Source: Stenotrophomonas sp. UBA2124 (GTDB taxonomy: Bacteria > Pseudomonadota > Gammaproteobacteria > Xanthomonadales > Xanthomonadaceae). From it: DNA of 12,821 nt. Numbering within the stretch: position 1 is the first letter of the stretch; the number at the start of each line of letters is the position of its first letter. The translations under genes were made by a program, and so were the position numbers. The DNA lies in the NCBI GenBank assembly GCA_002329155.1, contig DCXY01000037.1:1-12821 (forward strand), given 5' to 3'. Of this stretch, positions 1 through 6,773 are shown one piece after another. The notes beneath the pieces were generated by a model. It saw nothing but the letters and a program-made list of their open reading frames with translations. It had not been told where the DNA came from and searched no databases.

Positions 1-896
1 GAGCTGTGGCCCAGCAGCATCTGCAGGGCGCGCAGGTCGGCGCCGTGGTTGAGCAGATGGGTGGCGAAGCTGTGGCGCAGTCCGTGCGGGCTGATCCGCG
101 CCGGGTCGATGCAGGCCGCCGCGGCGCAGGCCTTCACCAGCGCCCAGAACTGCTGGCGGGTCAACGGCTTGCGCTCGCCCGTGAGGAACAGTGGCACCTG
201 CCCGTCCGGCGTCGCGGCCACCGGCTTGCCACCGCTCAGCTGGGGCCTGGCCTGCGCCAGGTAGCGTTCCAGCCAGTGCTGCGATTCCTCGCCCAGCGGC
301 ACCAGCCGCTCCTTGCTGCCCTTGCCGGTCACCCGCAGCACACCTTGCCGCAGGTTCACCGCGTTGGCGGGCAGGTTGACCAGCTCGCTCACACGCAGGC
401 CGGCGGCGTACATCAGCTCCAGCATGGCGCGGTCACGCAGGCCTTCGGCATTGTCCGTGTCAGGCGCCGCCAGCAACGCTTCTATCTGGCTTTCGGCAAG
501 CGCCTTGGGCAGCGAGCGCGGCAGCTTGGGCGGCTCCAGCAGCGCGGAGGGATCATCGCGGCGTTCGCCACGCTTGAGTGCCTGGCCGAAGAACGCACGC
601 AGCGCCGACAACAGCCGCGCATTGCTGCGTGCGGTCCAGCCATGGCGGGTGCGCCAGGCCAGGTAATCGAACAGGCCGGCGCGGTCGATGCCACCCAACC
701 CACCGCCGGCGCCATCACGCCAGCGCGCCAGTCCTTCAAGATCGCGGCGGTAGCTGTCCAGCGAGGCGCGGGCCAGGCCCTGCTCGGCCCATATCGCATC
801 CAGAAACCGCTGGATCAAGCGCCCATCGGCATCGCGCAGGGGCGGCAGCTGCTGTACGAGCTGGCGGCGTTCGGCAGGGGTCAAGGTGGCAGACAT
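1..896 (-). CDS. xerD: Tyrosine recombinase XerD (C-terminus beyond the window)
   Basis: Site-specific tyrosine recombinase that works with XerC at dif to resolve chromosome dimers at division. The gene begins at the ATG at 896-894 and 298 codons are visible. The N-terminal SAM-like DNA-binding domain spans roughly residues 23-115 and the catalytic domain follows. Five of the six catalytic residues are visible: R168 (GLRVSEL), K192 (TGKGSKER), H271 and R274 (SPHGLRHSF), and H297 (LLGHS). Their spacing matches E. coli XerD (R148, K172, H244, R247, H270), so the nucleophilic tyrosine is expected near residue 306, just past the edge. The run LLNHGADLRALQMLLGHS is close to E. coli XerD and favours XerD over XerC. 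It is divergent from the RDD gene. I see no convincing Shine-Dalgarno. Partial only because the window starts inside it; no sign of damage. Confidence 0.95.
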   Translation of the reverse strand, partial: MSATLTPAERRQLVQQLPPLRDADGRLIQRFLDAIWAEQGLARASLDSYRRDLEGLARWRDGAGGGLGGIDRAGLFDYLAWRTRHGWTARSNARLLSALRAFFGQALKRGERRDDPSALLEPPKLPRSLPKALAESQIEALLAAPDTDNAEGLRDRAMLELMYAAGLRVSELVNLPANAVNLRQGVLRVTGKGSKERLVPLGEESQHWLERYLAQARPQLSGGKPVAATPDGQVPLFLTGERKPLTRQQFWALVKACAAAACIDPARISPHGLRHSFATHLLNHGADLRALQMLLGHS

Positions 897-967
897 CCAC
901 GCAAGAATACGGCGCCTCCCACGCGCTGCCCATGCACGGCGCCGGCCTGTACCCGTATGCTCGGCGC

Positions 968-1441
968 ATGAGCACCGCTACCGAACACGCCAGCCCGCGC
1001 CCATCCGCCCTTCTGCCGCGGCGTCTAGCGGCACTGTTCTACGACTTCTGGCCGGTGCTGGCGCTGTGGATGCTGCTCTCGCTGCTGTTCACGGTGGGGT
1101 ACACACTCTCCGGCCACGCCGCGCGCGAGAACATCCACCCCTTCAGCGGCCTGCAGTGGCTGCTGTGGCTGTGCTGCTGGCTGCTGGCCGGCCTGTACGC
1201 CACGGTCAGCTGGAAGCGCGGCGGCCAGACCCTGGGCATGCGCCCGTGGCAGCTGCACCTGCGCGCGATCAACGACGCACCGCTCACCAACGCCATGTTG
1301 TGGAAGCGCTATGCGGTGGGCACGCTGTCACTGCTCTGCGGCGGCCTCGGCTTCTGGTGGGCTCTGATCGACCGCGATCGCCTCACCCTGCACGACCGCC
1401 TCAGCGGCACGCGGCTGGTGAAACTGCCGCGGGTTCCGTGA
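968..1441 (+). CDS. RDD family integral membrane protein
   Basis: A 157-residue protein of the RDD family (small membrane proteins, mostly of unproven function; a few members are linked to ion transport). The family's hallmark residues are present: an N-terminal Arg and Asp (R19 and D26 in RRLAALFYDF) and a C-terminal Asp (D143 in TLHDRLSGTRLV). Three hydrophobic helices are visible at about 28-48, 63-82 and 110-132. The motif GGQTLGMRPWQLHL at about 84-97 is typical of the family between helices 2 and 3. No Shine-Dalgarno precedes the ATG at 968. An in-frame ATG at 932 would add 12 residues but would leave only 35 bp to the divergent xerD start, so I prefer 968. The next gene starts 18 bp after the stop, so the two are probably co-transcribed. 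Family call is confident; function is unknown. Confidence 0.88.
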   Translation: MSTATEHASPRPSALLPRRLAALFYDFWPVLALWMLLSLLFTVGYTLSGHAARENIHPFSGLQWLLWLCCWLLAGLYATVSWKRGGQTLGMRPWQLHLRAINDAPLTNAMLWKRYAVGTLSLLCGGLGFWWALIDRDRLTLHDRLSGTRLVKLPRVP

Positions 1442-1459
1442 GCACTTCATTCCTTCGGC

Positions 1460-1933
1460 ATGCCTGTGACAATGCATTGGCTTGAGACAAAAATTCCGCC
1501 ACCGCTCGTGCTGCTGCTTGCCGGCGCTGGCGCCTCTGCCATCGCGCGATTCCTACCGACACTCTCCTTCGTCCTGCCCCTGCGCACGGCCATCGCCATC
1601 GCTTTGGCCATCGCAGGCGTGATGCTCAACCTGATCCCGAAACTTGCCTTCGGGCGGGCCCGGACCACGATCAATCCGCTCAAGCCGAGTGCAACCACCA
1701 CGCTGGTCACCACCGGCATCTACCGCCATTCCCGCAACCCGATGTATCTTGGCCAATGCCTGATCCTGCTTGGCTGGGTGCTGTACCTGCACAATGCCGC
1801 CGCGCTGCTCGTGCTGCCTGCATATGTGCTTTACATCACCCGATTCCAGATCCTGCCCGAAGAGCGGCATCTTTCGATTCGCTTCCCCGAAGCGTTCGAC
1901 GCCTTGTGCCGTCAGGCGCGACGCTGGCTCTAG
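1460..1933 (+). CDS. Isoprenylcysteine carboxyl methyltransferase / PEMT-like membrane protein
   Basis: A 157-residue integral membrane protein resembling the bacterial isoprenylcysteine carboxyl methyltransferase / phospholipid methyltransferase superfamily, which use S-adenosylmethionine inside the membrane. The diagnostic pieces are GIYRHSRNPMYLG at residues 86-98 and the acidic pair in LPEERHL (E134, E135), followed by a C-terminal FPEAF...ARRWL segment. Hydrophobic helices lie at about 14-32, 42-62 and 98-128. Bacterial members usually have no known substrate, and bacteria lack the prenylated CaaX proteins of eukaryotes, so the enzyme name should be read as fold-level only. The start could also be the ATG at 1472 (MHWLETKIPPPL), which fits the family's usual N-terminus; neither has a good Shine-Dalgarno. 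Codon use looks less GC-biased than in xerD or lptF. A hairpin with a T run follows the stop. Confidence 0.82.
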   Translation: MPVTMHWLETKIPPPLVLLLAGAGASAIARFLPTLSFVLPLRTAIAIALAIAGVMLNLIPKLAFGRARTTINPLKPSATTTLVTTGIYRHSRNPMYLGQCLILLGWVLYLHNAAALLVLPAYVLYITRFQILPEERHLSIRFPEAFDALCRQARRWL

Positions 1934-1950
1934 TCGCTGCAGTCCCTGTA

Positions 1951-1983
1951 CCCCGGGTAAGCGCAAGCGCACCCGGGGCTTTT
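1951..1983 (+). terminator. Palindromic repeat copy A, possible intrinsic terminator
   Basis: A perfect 8-bp stem (CCCCGGGT at 1951-1958, ACCCGGGG at 1971-1978) with a 12-nt loop AAGCGCAAGCGC, followed by TTTT at 1980-1983. It sits 17 bp after the methyltransferase-like stop codon, where a terminator would be expected. The T run is short, so its strength is uncertain. The same element recurs inverted at 2028-2052, so it may be a dispersed intergenic repeat that doubles as a terminator. Confidence 0.55.
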
Positions 1984-2002
1984 CGCAACATGCCGAAGAC
2001 TC

Positions 2003-2024
2003 CACGCGATGGTTGGATCGCGTG
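2003..2024. repeat. Perfect 8-bp inverted repeat between repeat copies A and B
   Basis: CACGCGAT at 2003-2010 and ATCGCGTG at 2017-2024 are exact reverse complements, separated by the 6-nt loop GGTTGG. It lies three bases before copy B, so three hairpins stand in a row between 1951 and 2052. No function can be assigned from sequence alone. Confidence 0.55.
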
Positions 2025-2027
2025 CTT

Positions 2028-2052
2028 CCCGGGTGCGCTGCGCTTCCCCGGG
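2028..2052 (-). repeat. Palindromic repeat copy B, inverted relative to copy A
   Basis: CCCGGG at 2028-2033 and 2047-2052 form a stem around a TGCGCTGCGCTTC loop. Read on the minus strand it shares the order GTA(C/G)CCCGGG, AAGCGC, GCGCACCCGGG with copy A at 1949-1977, so the two are inverted copies of one element, about 50 bp apart. Short palindromes of this composition are common between genes in Xanthomonadaceae and Pseudomonas. That they are related REP-like elements is my inference. Together with copy A it fills most of the 200-bp gap 1934-2133. Confidence 0.5.
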
Positions 2053-2133
2053 CTACGTCATCGCGAGGCGGTTACCACGCCCGTCATGGACAACGTGCTT
2101 ACATGGCACTGCCCCACCGCACGGAGAAAACGC

Positions 2134-2463
2134 ATGGCACTGGATGACAACGACTTCGCCAAACTGATGGAAATGCAGCGGCTCTGCCACCAGGTGGAGG
2201 CCGACAACCAACGCCTGCGGCAACTGGCCGAACTGCTGGAATCCTCGCGCAATGCCAGCCTTGCCCTGCAGGAGCTCTACGAGAATGACTGGCTGCGGAT
2301 CACCGAAACCGACGAGCCAAGCCAAGCGCAGAACCAGCAGCTGCAGGCACAGCCTGACCAGCCGAAGTATTCGGTGCTGTCCGAGGATGGCATCTGGAAC
2401 GAACTGACCGAGCAGTACCAACTGCGCCTGAGCATCCTAAAGTGGGCGGCGAACACGATCTAG
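2134..2463 (+). CDS. Small cytoplasmic protein, DUF4298-like
   Basis: A 109-residue soluble acidic protein of unknown function. The start is well supported: GGAG at 2123-2126 lies 7 nt before the ATG at 2134. The N-terminal part (about 5-50) is predicted helical and coiled-coil-like, rich in Leu, Glu and Gln. It is followed by ELYENDWLRITETDE (47-61), a polar Gln-rich linker (63-77) and KYSVLSEDGIWNEL (78-91). The pairing of an aromatic/W-(3-6)-acidic stretch with a VLSED motif is what I recall of the DUF4298 family, so I assign it there tentatively. Its Gln-rich linker and lower GC differ from the neighbouring housekeeping genes. It stands alone between palindrome-rich spacers, convergent with the gene at 2549-2941. 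Confidence 0.72.
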   Translation: MALDDNDFAKLMEMQRLCHQVEADNQRLRQLAELLESSRNASLALQELYENDWLRITETDEPSQAQNQQLQAQPDQPKYSVLSEDGIWNELTEQYQLRLSILKWAANTI

Positions 2464-2509
2464 CCGCCCGCGAGTGCGGCCCGGGCAGGCGCCCCCCGGA
2501 CAAGGGAAA

Positions 2510-2535
2510 GCCCGGGCTGCGCCGCAGACCCGGGC
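2510..2535. terminator. Hairpin between convergent genes, possible two-way terminator
   Basis: GCCCGGG (2510-2516) pairs with CCCGGGC (2529-2535), and inside it CTG/CAG can extend the stem with one bulged A at 2528. It sits in the 85-bp gap 2464-2548 between two convergent genes, where termination is needed on both strands. There is no T run on either side, so an intrinsic terminator is not proven. Its AAAGCCCGGG...TGCGC start resembles the palindromes at 1951-2052. Another CCCGGG lies at 2480-2485. I see nothing else in this gap. Confidence 0.4.
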
Positions 2536-2548
2536 CATCGCGGCGCAG

Positions 2549-2941
2549 CTAGAAGTACCCGCCCTCTGCTTCCAGCCACATCTGGTAGCCCTCCAGTTCC
2601 GCTTCGGCAACCGAGGACTGCTGCACGAACACCGCGCCCCATGACACGAACGACTGCCGTGAAACGGGCAGATGGCCCATGCCCAGCGGCTCCCCGGCGG
2701 CGCGGTCCATGCCGGCCATGTACAGGGTGGCCTCGTCGATGGCTGCCGGAATGGCCGGGTACACATTGCTGTAGGTGCGGACGTGAATCCCGTGCTCATC
2801 CACCTTCAGCAGCTTGAGCGGAGCGAAGCCGCCGTTGTCCTGCGGGGTGACGTAGAGGGCACCTTCCACCCAGGCGGCGGGCGCCGGGCGGGAGGCAGAG
2901 GATGCACCACCAGAAAGCATCGAAAAAAGCTTCTCGAACAT
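2549..2941 (-). CDS. Conserved-looking hypothetical protein at the end of the lpt operon
   Basis: A 130-residue protein I do not recognise. The ATG at 2941-2939 is preceded by AGGTGG at a suitable distance; a GTG nine bases upstream is in frame but overlaps that ribosome site, so I reject it. Residues 1-10 are amphipathic (MFEKLFSMLS), then a Ser/Ala/Pro linker to about 24. A compact domain follows with GALYVTPQDNGGF (28-39), KVDEHGIHVRTYSNVYPAIP (46-65), GMGHLPVSRQSFVSWGAVFV (87-106) and a C-terminal ELEGYQMWLEAEGGYF (115-130). No signal peptide or membrane helix. It begins 41 bp after lptG on the same strand, so it may be read from the lpt transcript, but no link to LPS export is shown. The dense aromatic and glycine pattern suggests a real folded family, perhaps one of the many small uncharacterised or immunity-like proteins. 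Confidence 0.75.
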   Translation of the reverse strand: MFEKLFSMLSGGASSASRPAPAAWVEGALYVTPQDNGGFAPLKLLKVDEHGIHVRTYSNVYPAIPAAIDEATLYMAGMDRAAGEPLGMGHLPVSRQSFVSWGAVFVQQSSVAEAELEGYQMWLEAEGGYF

Positions 2942-2982
2942 GATGGCCACCTGTCAGTGCGTAGCTGGCGCGGAACCTGCCG

Positions 2983-4092
2983 CTATCCCACCCGTCGCCG
3001 CGACAGCCAGGCCGAGATGGCCAGCATCAGGATCGGCGGCAGCGCATAGGCGATGCGGTAGTCGAACTTGAGCGCACCGGCCATGCGCCCGAAGAACATC
3101 TGCAGCAGCAGGAAACCCAGCGCGAACAGCATGCCCAGGAACAGGCGCTTGCCCATGCCGCCGCTGCGCAGCGAGCCGAAGGCGAACGGCACCGCCGCCA
3201 GACACAGCGCCAGCACGTTCAACGGGTAGAACCAGCGGCTCCAGTAAGTGTCTTCGTAATCGCGCGCGTCCAACCCGTTGCGTTTGCGGTAGTCGATGCT
3301 GGTCTTCAGCTCGGCGGCACTGAGGCTGCGCGGTTTTGCCAGGCCCGATGCCAGCGCGGCCGCGTCCAGTTTGGAATCCCATGGCTCGCTGGCCACGGTC
3401 TGGCGGGTGACCGAACGCTCACCGAAGGTATCGCGGCGCACCTTTTCCAGCGTCCAGCGGCCATCGCTGTGGCGGGCGCTGGTGGCATGGGTCAACGTCG
3501 CCAGCCGGCCTTCGGCGTCCAGCGTGTACAGGCGCACGTCATGCAGCACCAGGTTGCTGCCACCGGTCTTCTCGTCCAACTGCTCCTCGCCGCTCTGCGC
3601 ATTGAGGAAGGTGTTGCCCTCGCGCGCCCACAGGCCAGAGTAGCGGGCCATGGTCATGTCGGCTTCGTACTTGGCACTGGTCTTGAGCAGGTCAGCACGG
3701 TTCTGCGCCCACGGCGACAGGGTTTCGCCATTGACCACCATCAGCACCGTCAGCAGCGACAGGGCGATGGCCACCGAACCGGCAATGCGCCGCCGCGACA
3801 CGCCCACCGCACGCAGTGCGGTCAGCTCCGAGGTGGCCGCCAGCTGGCCCAGGCCCATCAGCGCGCCGATCACCGCCGCCATCGGGAACAGCGTGTAGGC
3901 ACGGCGTGGCAGGGTGTAGGCGGTCCAGGCCACGGCGTGGCCGAAGGTGTAGCTGCCGGTGCCGATGTTCTTGGCCTCGCCGGACAGCGCCAGGATGGCG
4001 TCCAGGCCCAGCAGCACCAGCCACACCAGCAGCACCGTGGCCAGCACGGTGCGGCCCACGTACAGATCATGGATGCGCGGCGTCAGTCTCAT
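2983..4092 (-). CDS. lptG: LPS export ABC transporter permease LptG
   Basis: Inner-membrane permease of the LptB2FG transporter, which with LptF extracts lipopolysaccharide from the outer leaflet of the inner membrane and passes it to LptC. The 369 residues match the usual family length. Three N-terminal helices (about 15-36, 66-88, 101-121), a periplasmic beta-jellyroll-type domain (about 125-280) and three C-terminal helices (about 286-306, 315-335, 345-364) give the LptF/G layout. ELTALRAVGVSRRRI at 89-103 is the cytoplasmic coupling-helix region that contacts the ATPase LptB. It begins with MRLTPRIHDLYVGRT, and its ATG overlaps the lptF stop by 4 nt (ATGA), which indicates translational coupling. 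LptB is not in the window, as is usual, since it is encoded elsewhere. LptF against LptG is decided by gene order and by this N-terminal pattern. Confidence 0.93.
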   Translation of the reverse strand: MRLTPRIHDLYVGRTVLATVLLVWLVLLGLDAILALSGEAKNIGTGSYTFGHAVAWTAYTLPRRAYTLFPMAAVIGALMGLGQLAATSELTALRAVGVSRRRIAGSVAIALSLLTVLMVVNGETLSPWAQNRADLLKTSAKYEADMTMARYSGLWAREGNTFLNAQSGEEQLDEKTGGSNLVLHDVRLYTLDAEGRLATLTHATSARHSDGRWTLEKVRRDTFGERSVTRQTVASEPWDSKLDAAALASGLAKPRSLSAAELKTSIDYRKRNGLDARDYEDTYWSRWFYPLNVLALCLAAVPFAFGSLRSGGMGKRLFLGMLFALGFLLLQMFFGRMAGALKFDYRIAYALPPILMLAISAWLSRRRVG

Positions 4093-5180
4093 GCCTTCGC
4101 TCCTGCCGCAGCGCGCGGCCGCCCAAGGCGGCCATCACGGAAATACAGCCAGATCGCCAACGCCAGCAGCGGAAGGCTCAGCCACCACATGCCGGCAGCG
4201 GCCGGCAGCGCGCCCTCGGCCAGCCACTGGCGGCCGAGCACGGTGAGGTTCACGCCCACCATGTAGGCCAGGAAGGCCAGCATGATGCGGCCGTAACGCT
4301 GTTGGCGCGGCGCGCTGCGGGCCAGCGGCAGGGTCAGCAGGGCGAAGGCCAGCGCCAGCAGCGGCGGGGTGATGCGCCAGTGCAGCTGGGCCTTGGCCGC
4401 CGGCCGGTCGTCGCTGAGCAGCTTGCTGGTAGGCAGCAGTTCCGGGTCGTTCTCGTCGCGCTTCTCGTCGCGGTCGGGCAGCGCCATCTCGTTGCTGGCA
4501 TAACGCATCAGGCGATAGTCCAGCGCGCCGTTCTCCGGCCCCTCGACGCGGTAACCATCCTCCAGCCGCAGGTAACGCTGGCGCTCGCCCTCGAAGAACA
4601 TCGAGCCCTGCCTGGCCGAGACCACGTCGATGCGGCCATCCTTGCTGCGCTGCATGAAGACCTTGCCCATCTGGGTGCCGTCCTCGCTCAGCGAGGACAG
4701 GTAGACGATGCCGCCGCCGGAAAGCTGGGTGAACTTGCCCGGCTCCAGCCCGGCCACCACCACGCTGCGGCTGGCGTCCTCGATCATCCGCTCGGCAGTG
4801 CGGTCGGCCCACGGGCCCAGCCACAGCGAGCACAGGGCCACCAGCGCCACCACCGGCAGCACCAGCATCAGGATCGGCCTGAGCAGGCGCCGGGGGCCCA
4901 CGCCCACGCCGGTCAGCACGGCCATTTCCGAATCCCGGTAGAGCCGGGCGATGGCCAGCGCCAGGCCCAGCATCAACGCCAGCGGCACGATGATGGGCAG
5001 GTAGACGATGAACTGCAGGCCCAGCTGCGACAGCAGCAGGCCCGCTGGCAGGCGGCCATCGGCGATGCGGCCGAGGATATCGACCAGCACGCCACCCACG
5101 CTCACCACCAGCAGGACGATCAAAGTGGCCAGAAAACTCTGGAGGAAGTCACTCAGCAGGTAGCGGTCAAGCTTCGCCAT
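4089..5180 (-). CDS. lptF: LPS export ABC transporter permease LptF
   Basis: Partner permease of LptG in the LPS export complex. It has 363 residues, with helices at about 14-35, 52-78 and 99-121, a periplasmic domain at about 125-268, and helices at about 270-288, 298-318 and 330-347. MAKLDRYLLSDFLQSFLATL is typical of LptF, and SEMAVLTGVGVGPRRLLRP (84-102) is the LptB-coupling segment. One mildly unusual stretch is the highly charged run DRDEKRDENDPE at about 236-247, just before helix 4. The gene is divergent from pepA across 105 bp, as in E. coli, where lptFG are transcribed away from pepA-holC-valS. The ATG at 5180-5178 has no strong Shine-Dalgarno. lptF is essential in most LPS-bearing bacteria. 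Confidence 0.94.
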   Translation of the reverse strand: MAKLDRYLLSDFLQSFLATLIVLLVVSVGGVLVDILGRIADGRLPAGLLLSQLGLQFIVYLPIIVPLALMLGLALAIARLYRDSEMAVLTGVGVGPRRLLRPILMLVLPVVALVALCSLWLGPWADRTAERMIEDASRSVVVAGLEPGKFTQLSGGGIVYLSSLSEDGTQMGKVFMQRSKDGRIDVVSARQGSMFFEGERQRYLRLEDGYRVEGPENGALDYRLMRYASNEMALPDRDEKRDENDPELLPTSKLLSDDRPAAKAQLHWRITPPLLALAFALLTLPLARSAPRQQRYGRIMLAFLAYMVGVNLTVLGRQWLAEGALPAAAGMWWLSLPLLALAIWLYFRDGRLGRPRAAAGAKA

Positions 5181-5240
5181 AGGGTCGGTGGTTTAAACTC
5201 TCGGTTTCGTCCGCGGCACGCTGGCCCCATCCGGGCCCAA

Positions 5241-5272
5241 CGTATAAGCCTGCGATTGTACGGATTTGGCAA
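5241..5272. promoter_or_regulatory. Possible overlapping divergent promoters, lptF / pepA
   Basis: The 105-bp gap 5181-5285 must drive both lptF and pepA. On the minus strand TTGCCA (5272-5267) is followed after 19 bp by TTATAC (5247-5242), a fair sigma-70 match with a long spacer. On the plus strand TATAAG (5243-5248) could be a -10 for pepA, but I see no good -35. The same AT-rich patch would serve both directions. The palindrome GTTTAAAC at 5191-5198 also stands out in this GC-rich gap, 11 bp from the lptF start. All of this is by-eye matching. Confidence 0.3.
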
Positions 5273-5285
5273 CGGAATCTGATCA

Positions 5286-6758
5286 ATGTCTCTGGAATTC
5301 ACCCTGAACCACGCCGCGCCGGCCACCGCCGGTTTCGACTGCATCGTCGTCGGCGCCTACTCTGACAAGTCGCTGAGCCCCGCCGCACAGGCGCTTGACG
5401 CCGTTTCCGGTGGCCGCATCGCGGCGCTGGTGGAGCGCGGCGATGTGGGCGGCAAAACCGGCAACACCAGCATGTTGCACGATCTGGCTGGCATTTCAGC
5501 CCCGCGCGTGCTGGTCATCGGCCTCGGCGAGCCGGCCAAGTTCGGCGTGGCCCAGTACATCAAGGCGGTGGGCGACGCTGCCCGTGCGCTGAAGACCGGC
5601 GCCACCCGCACTGCCCTGCTGACCCTGTCCGAACTGGACGTGAAGGATCGTGACGCGGCGTGGAACATCCGCCAGGCGGTCATCACCACCAACCACGCCA
5701 GTTACCGCTACACCGCCACCCTGGGCAAGAAGAAGCCCGAAGCGCCGGGTCTGGAAGCACTGGCCATCTTCGGCACCGACGAAACCGCGCTGGCCCAGGG
5801 CCAGGCCATTGCCGCCGGCGTGGAATACGCCCGCGAGCTGGGCAACCTGCCGCCGAACCTGTGCACCCCGGCTTACTTGGCCGACAGCTCGGTCAAGTTC
5901 GCCGCCGAGCACGACGGTGCCGAAGCCGAGATCCTGGATGAAGCGCAGATGGAGGCGCTGGGCATGGGTTCGCTGCTGGCCGTGGCCCGTGGCTCGGCCA
6001 ACCGCCCCAGGCTGGTGGTGCTGAAGTGGAACAACGGTGGTGAGGCCAAGCCCTACGTGCTGGTCGGCAAGGGCATCACCTTCGATACCGGTGGCGTCAA
6101 CCTGAAGACCCAGGGCGGCATCGAGGAAATGAAGTACGACATGTGCGGTGGCGCCAACGTCATCGGCACCTTCGTGGCCACGGTCAAGGCCAGGCTGCCG
6201 GTGAACCTGGTGGTGGTGGTGCCGGCGGTGGAGAACGCCATCGACGGCAATGCCTACCGCCCGTCCGACGTGATCACCTCCATGTCCGGCAAGACCATCG
6301 AAGTGGGCAACACCGACGCCGAGGGCCGCCTGATCCTGTGCGACGCGCTGACCTACGCGCAGCGCTTCGAGCCGGCCGCGCTGATCGACGTGGCCACCCT
6401 CACCGGTGCCTGCATGGTGGCCCTGGGCCACCAGACTGCCGGCCTGATGAGCAAGCACGATGACCTGGCCAACGAACTGATCGCCGCCGGCGAAAGCGTG
6501 TTTGACCGCGCCTGGCGCCTGCCGCTGTGGGACGAATACCAGGGCATGCTGGATTCCACCTTCGCCGACGTCTACAACATCGGTGGCCGCTGGGCCGGCG
6601 CCATCACCGCAGGCTGCTTCCTGTCGCGCTTCACCGAAGGCCAGCGTTGGGCGCACCTGGACATCGCCGGCGTTGCCAGCGATGAAGGCAAGCGCGGCAT
6701 GGCCACCGGCCGCCCGGTTGGCCTGCTGATGCAGTGGCTGCTGGACCGGGCCGCCTGA
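5286..6758 (+). CDS. pepA: Leucyl aminopeptidase (M17) PepA
   Basis: Cytosolic two-metal aminopeptidase that removes N-terminal residues, preferring Leu, and normally forms hexamers. In E. coli PepA also binds DNA, acting in Xer recombination at plasmid cer sites and in carAB regulation. The 490 residues split into an N-terminal domain (about 1-165) and the catalytic M17 domain. All metal and catalytic residues are in place: K262 and D267 (LVGKGITFDTGG), K274, D285 (KYDMCGG), and D344, E346 and R348 in the family signature NTDAEGRL. Each sits exactly 8 residues earlier than its E. coli counterpart (K270, D275, K282, D293, D352, E354, R356). A weak GGA at 5274-5276 precedes the ATG. holC follows after 126 bp with a long inverted repeat in between. 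Nothing suggests loss of activity. Confidence 0.97.
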   Translation: MSLEFTLNHAAPATAGFDCIVVGAYSDKSLSPAAQALDAVSGGRIAALVERGDVGGKTGNTSMLHDLAGISAPRVLVIGLGEPAKFGVAQYIKAVGDAARALKTGATRTALLTLSELDVKDRDAAWNIRQAVITTNHASYRYTATLGKKKPEAPGLEALAIFGTDETALAQGQAIAAGVEYARELGNLPPNLCTPAYLADSSVKFAAEHDGAEAEILDEAQMEALGMGSLLAVARGSANRPRLVVLKWNNGGEAKPYVLVGKGITFDTGGVNLKTQGGIEEMKYDMCGGANVIGTFVATVKARLPVNLVVVVPAVENAIDGNAYRPSDVITSMSGKTIEVGNTDAEGRLILCDALTYAQRFEPAALIDVATLTGACMVALGHQTAGLMSKHDDLANELIAAGESVFDRAWRLPLWDEYQGMLDSTFADVYNIGGRWAGAITAGCFLSRFTEGQRWAHLDIAGVASDEGKRGMATGRPVGLLMQWLLDRAA

Positions 6759-6773
6759 GCAACACCGGGAACA

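Noticed and set aside
1..896. XerD as an integrase of a mobile element
   Set aside because: The sequence follows housekeeping XerD closely, and no attachment-site repeats, phage or plasmid genes are near.
6..967. Plus-strand open frames across xerD running into the RDD gene
   Set aside because: The minus strand encodes an intact XerD; the plus frame before 968 is its antisense and not an N-terminal extension of the RDD protein.
1756..2133. Upstream extension of the DUF4298-like frame through the palindromes
   Set aside because: It overlaps the methyltransferase-like gene and the repeats; the ATG at 2134 has a strong ribosome site.
3469..5282. Long plus-strand open frames opposite lptG and lptF
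   Set aside because: Composition is Arg/Gln/His-rich shadow of the Lpt genes, which carry clear membrane-helix and family patterns.
5496..6656. A 386-codon minus-strand open frame opposite pepA
   Set aside because: PepA carries every active-site residue; the opposite frame has only shadow composition.
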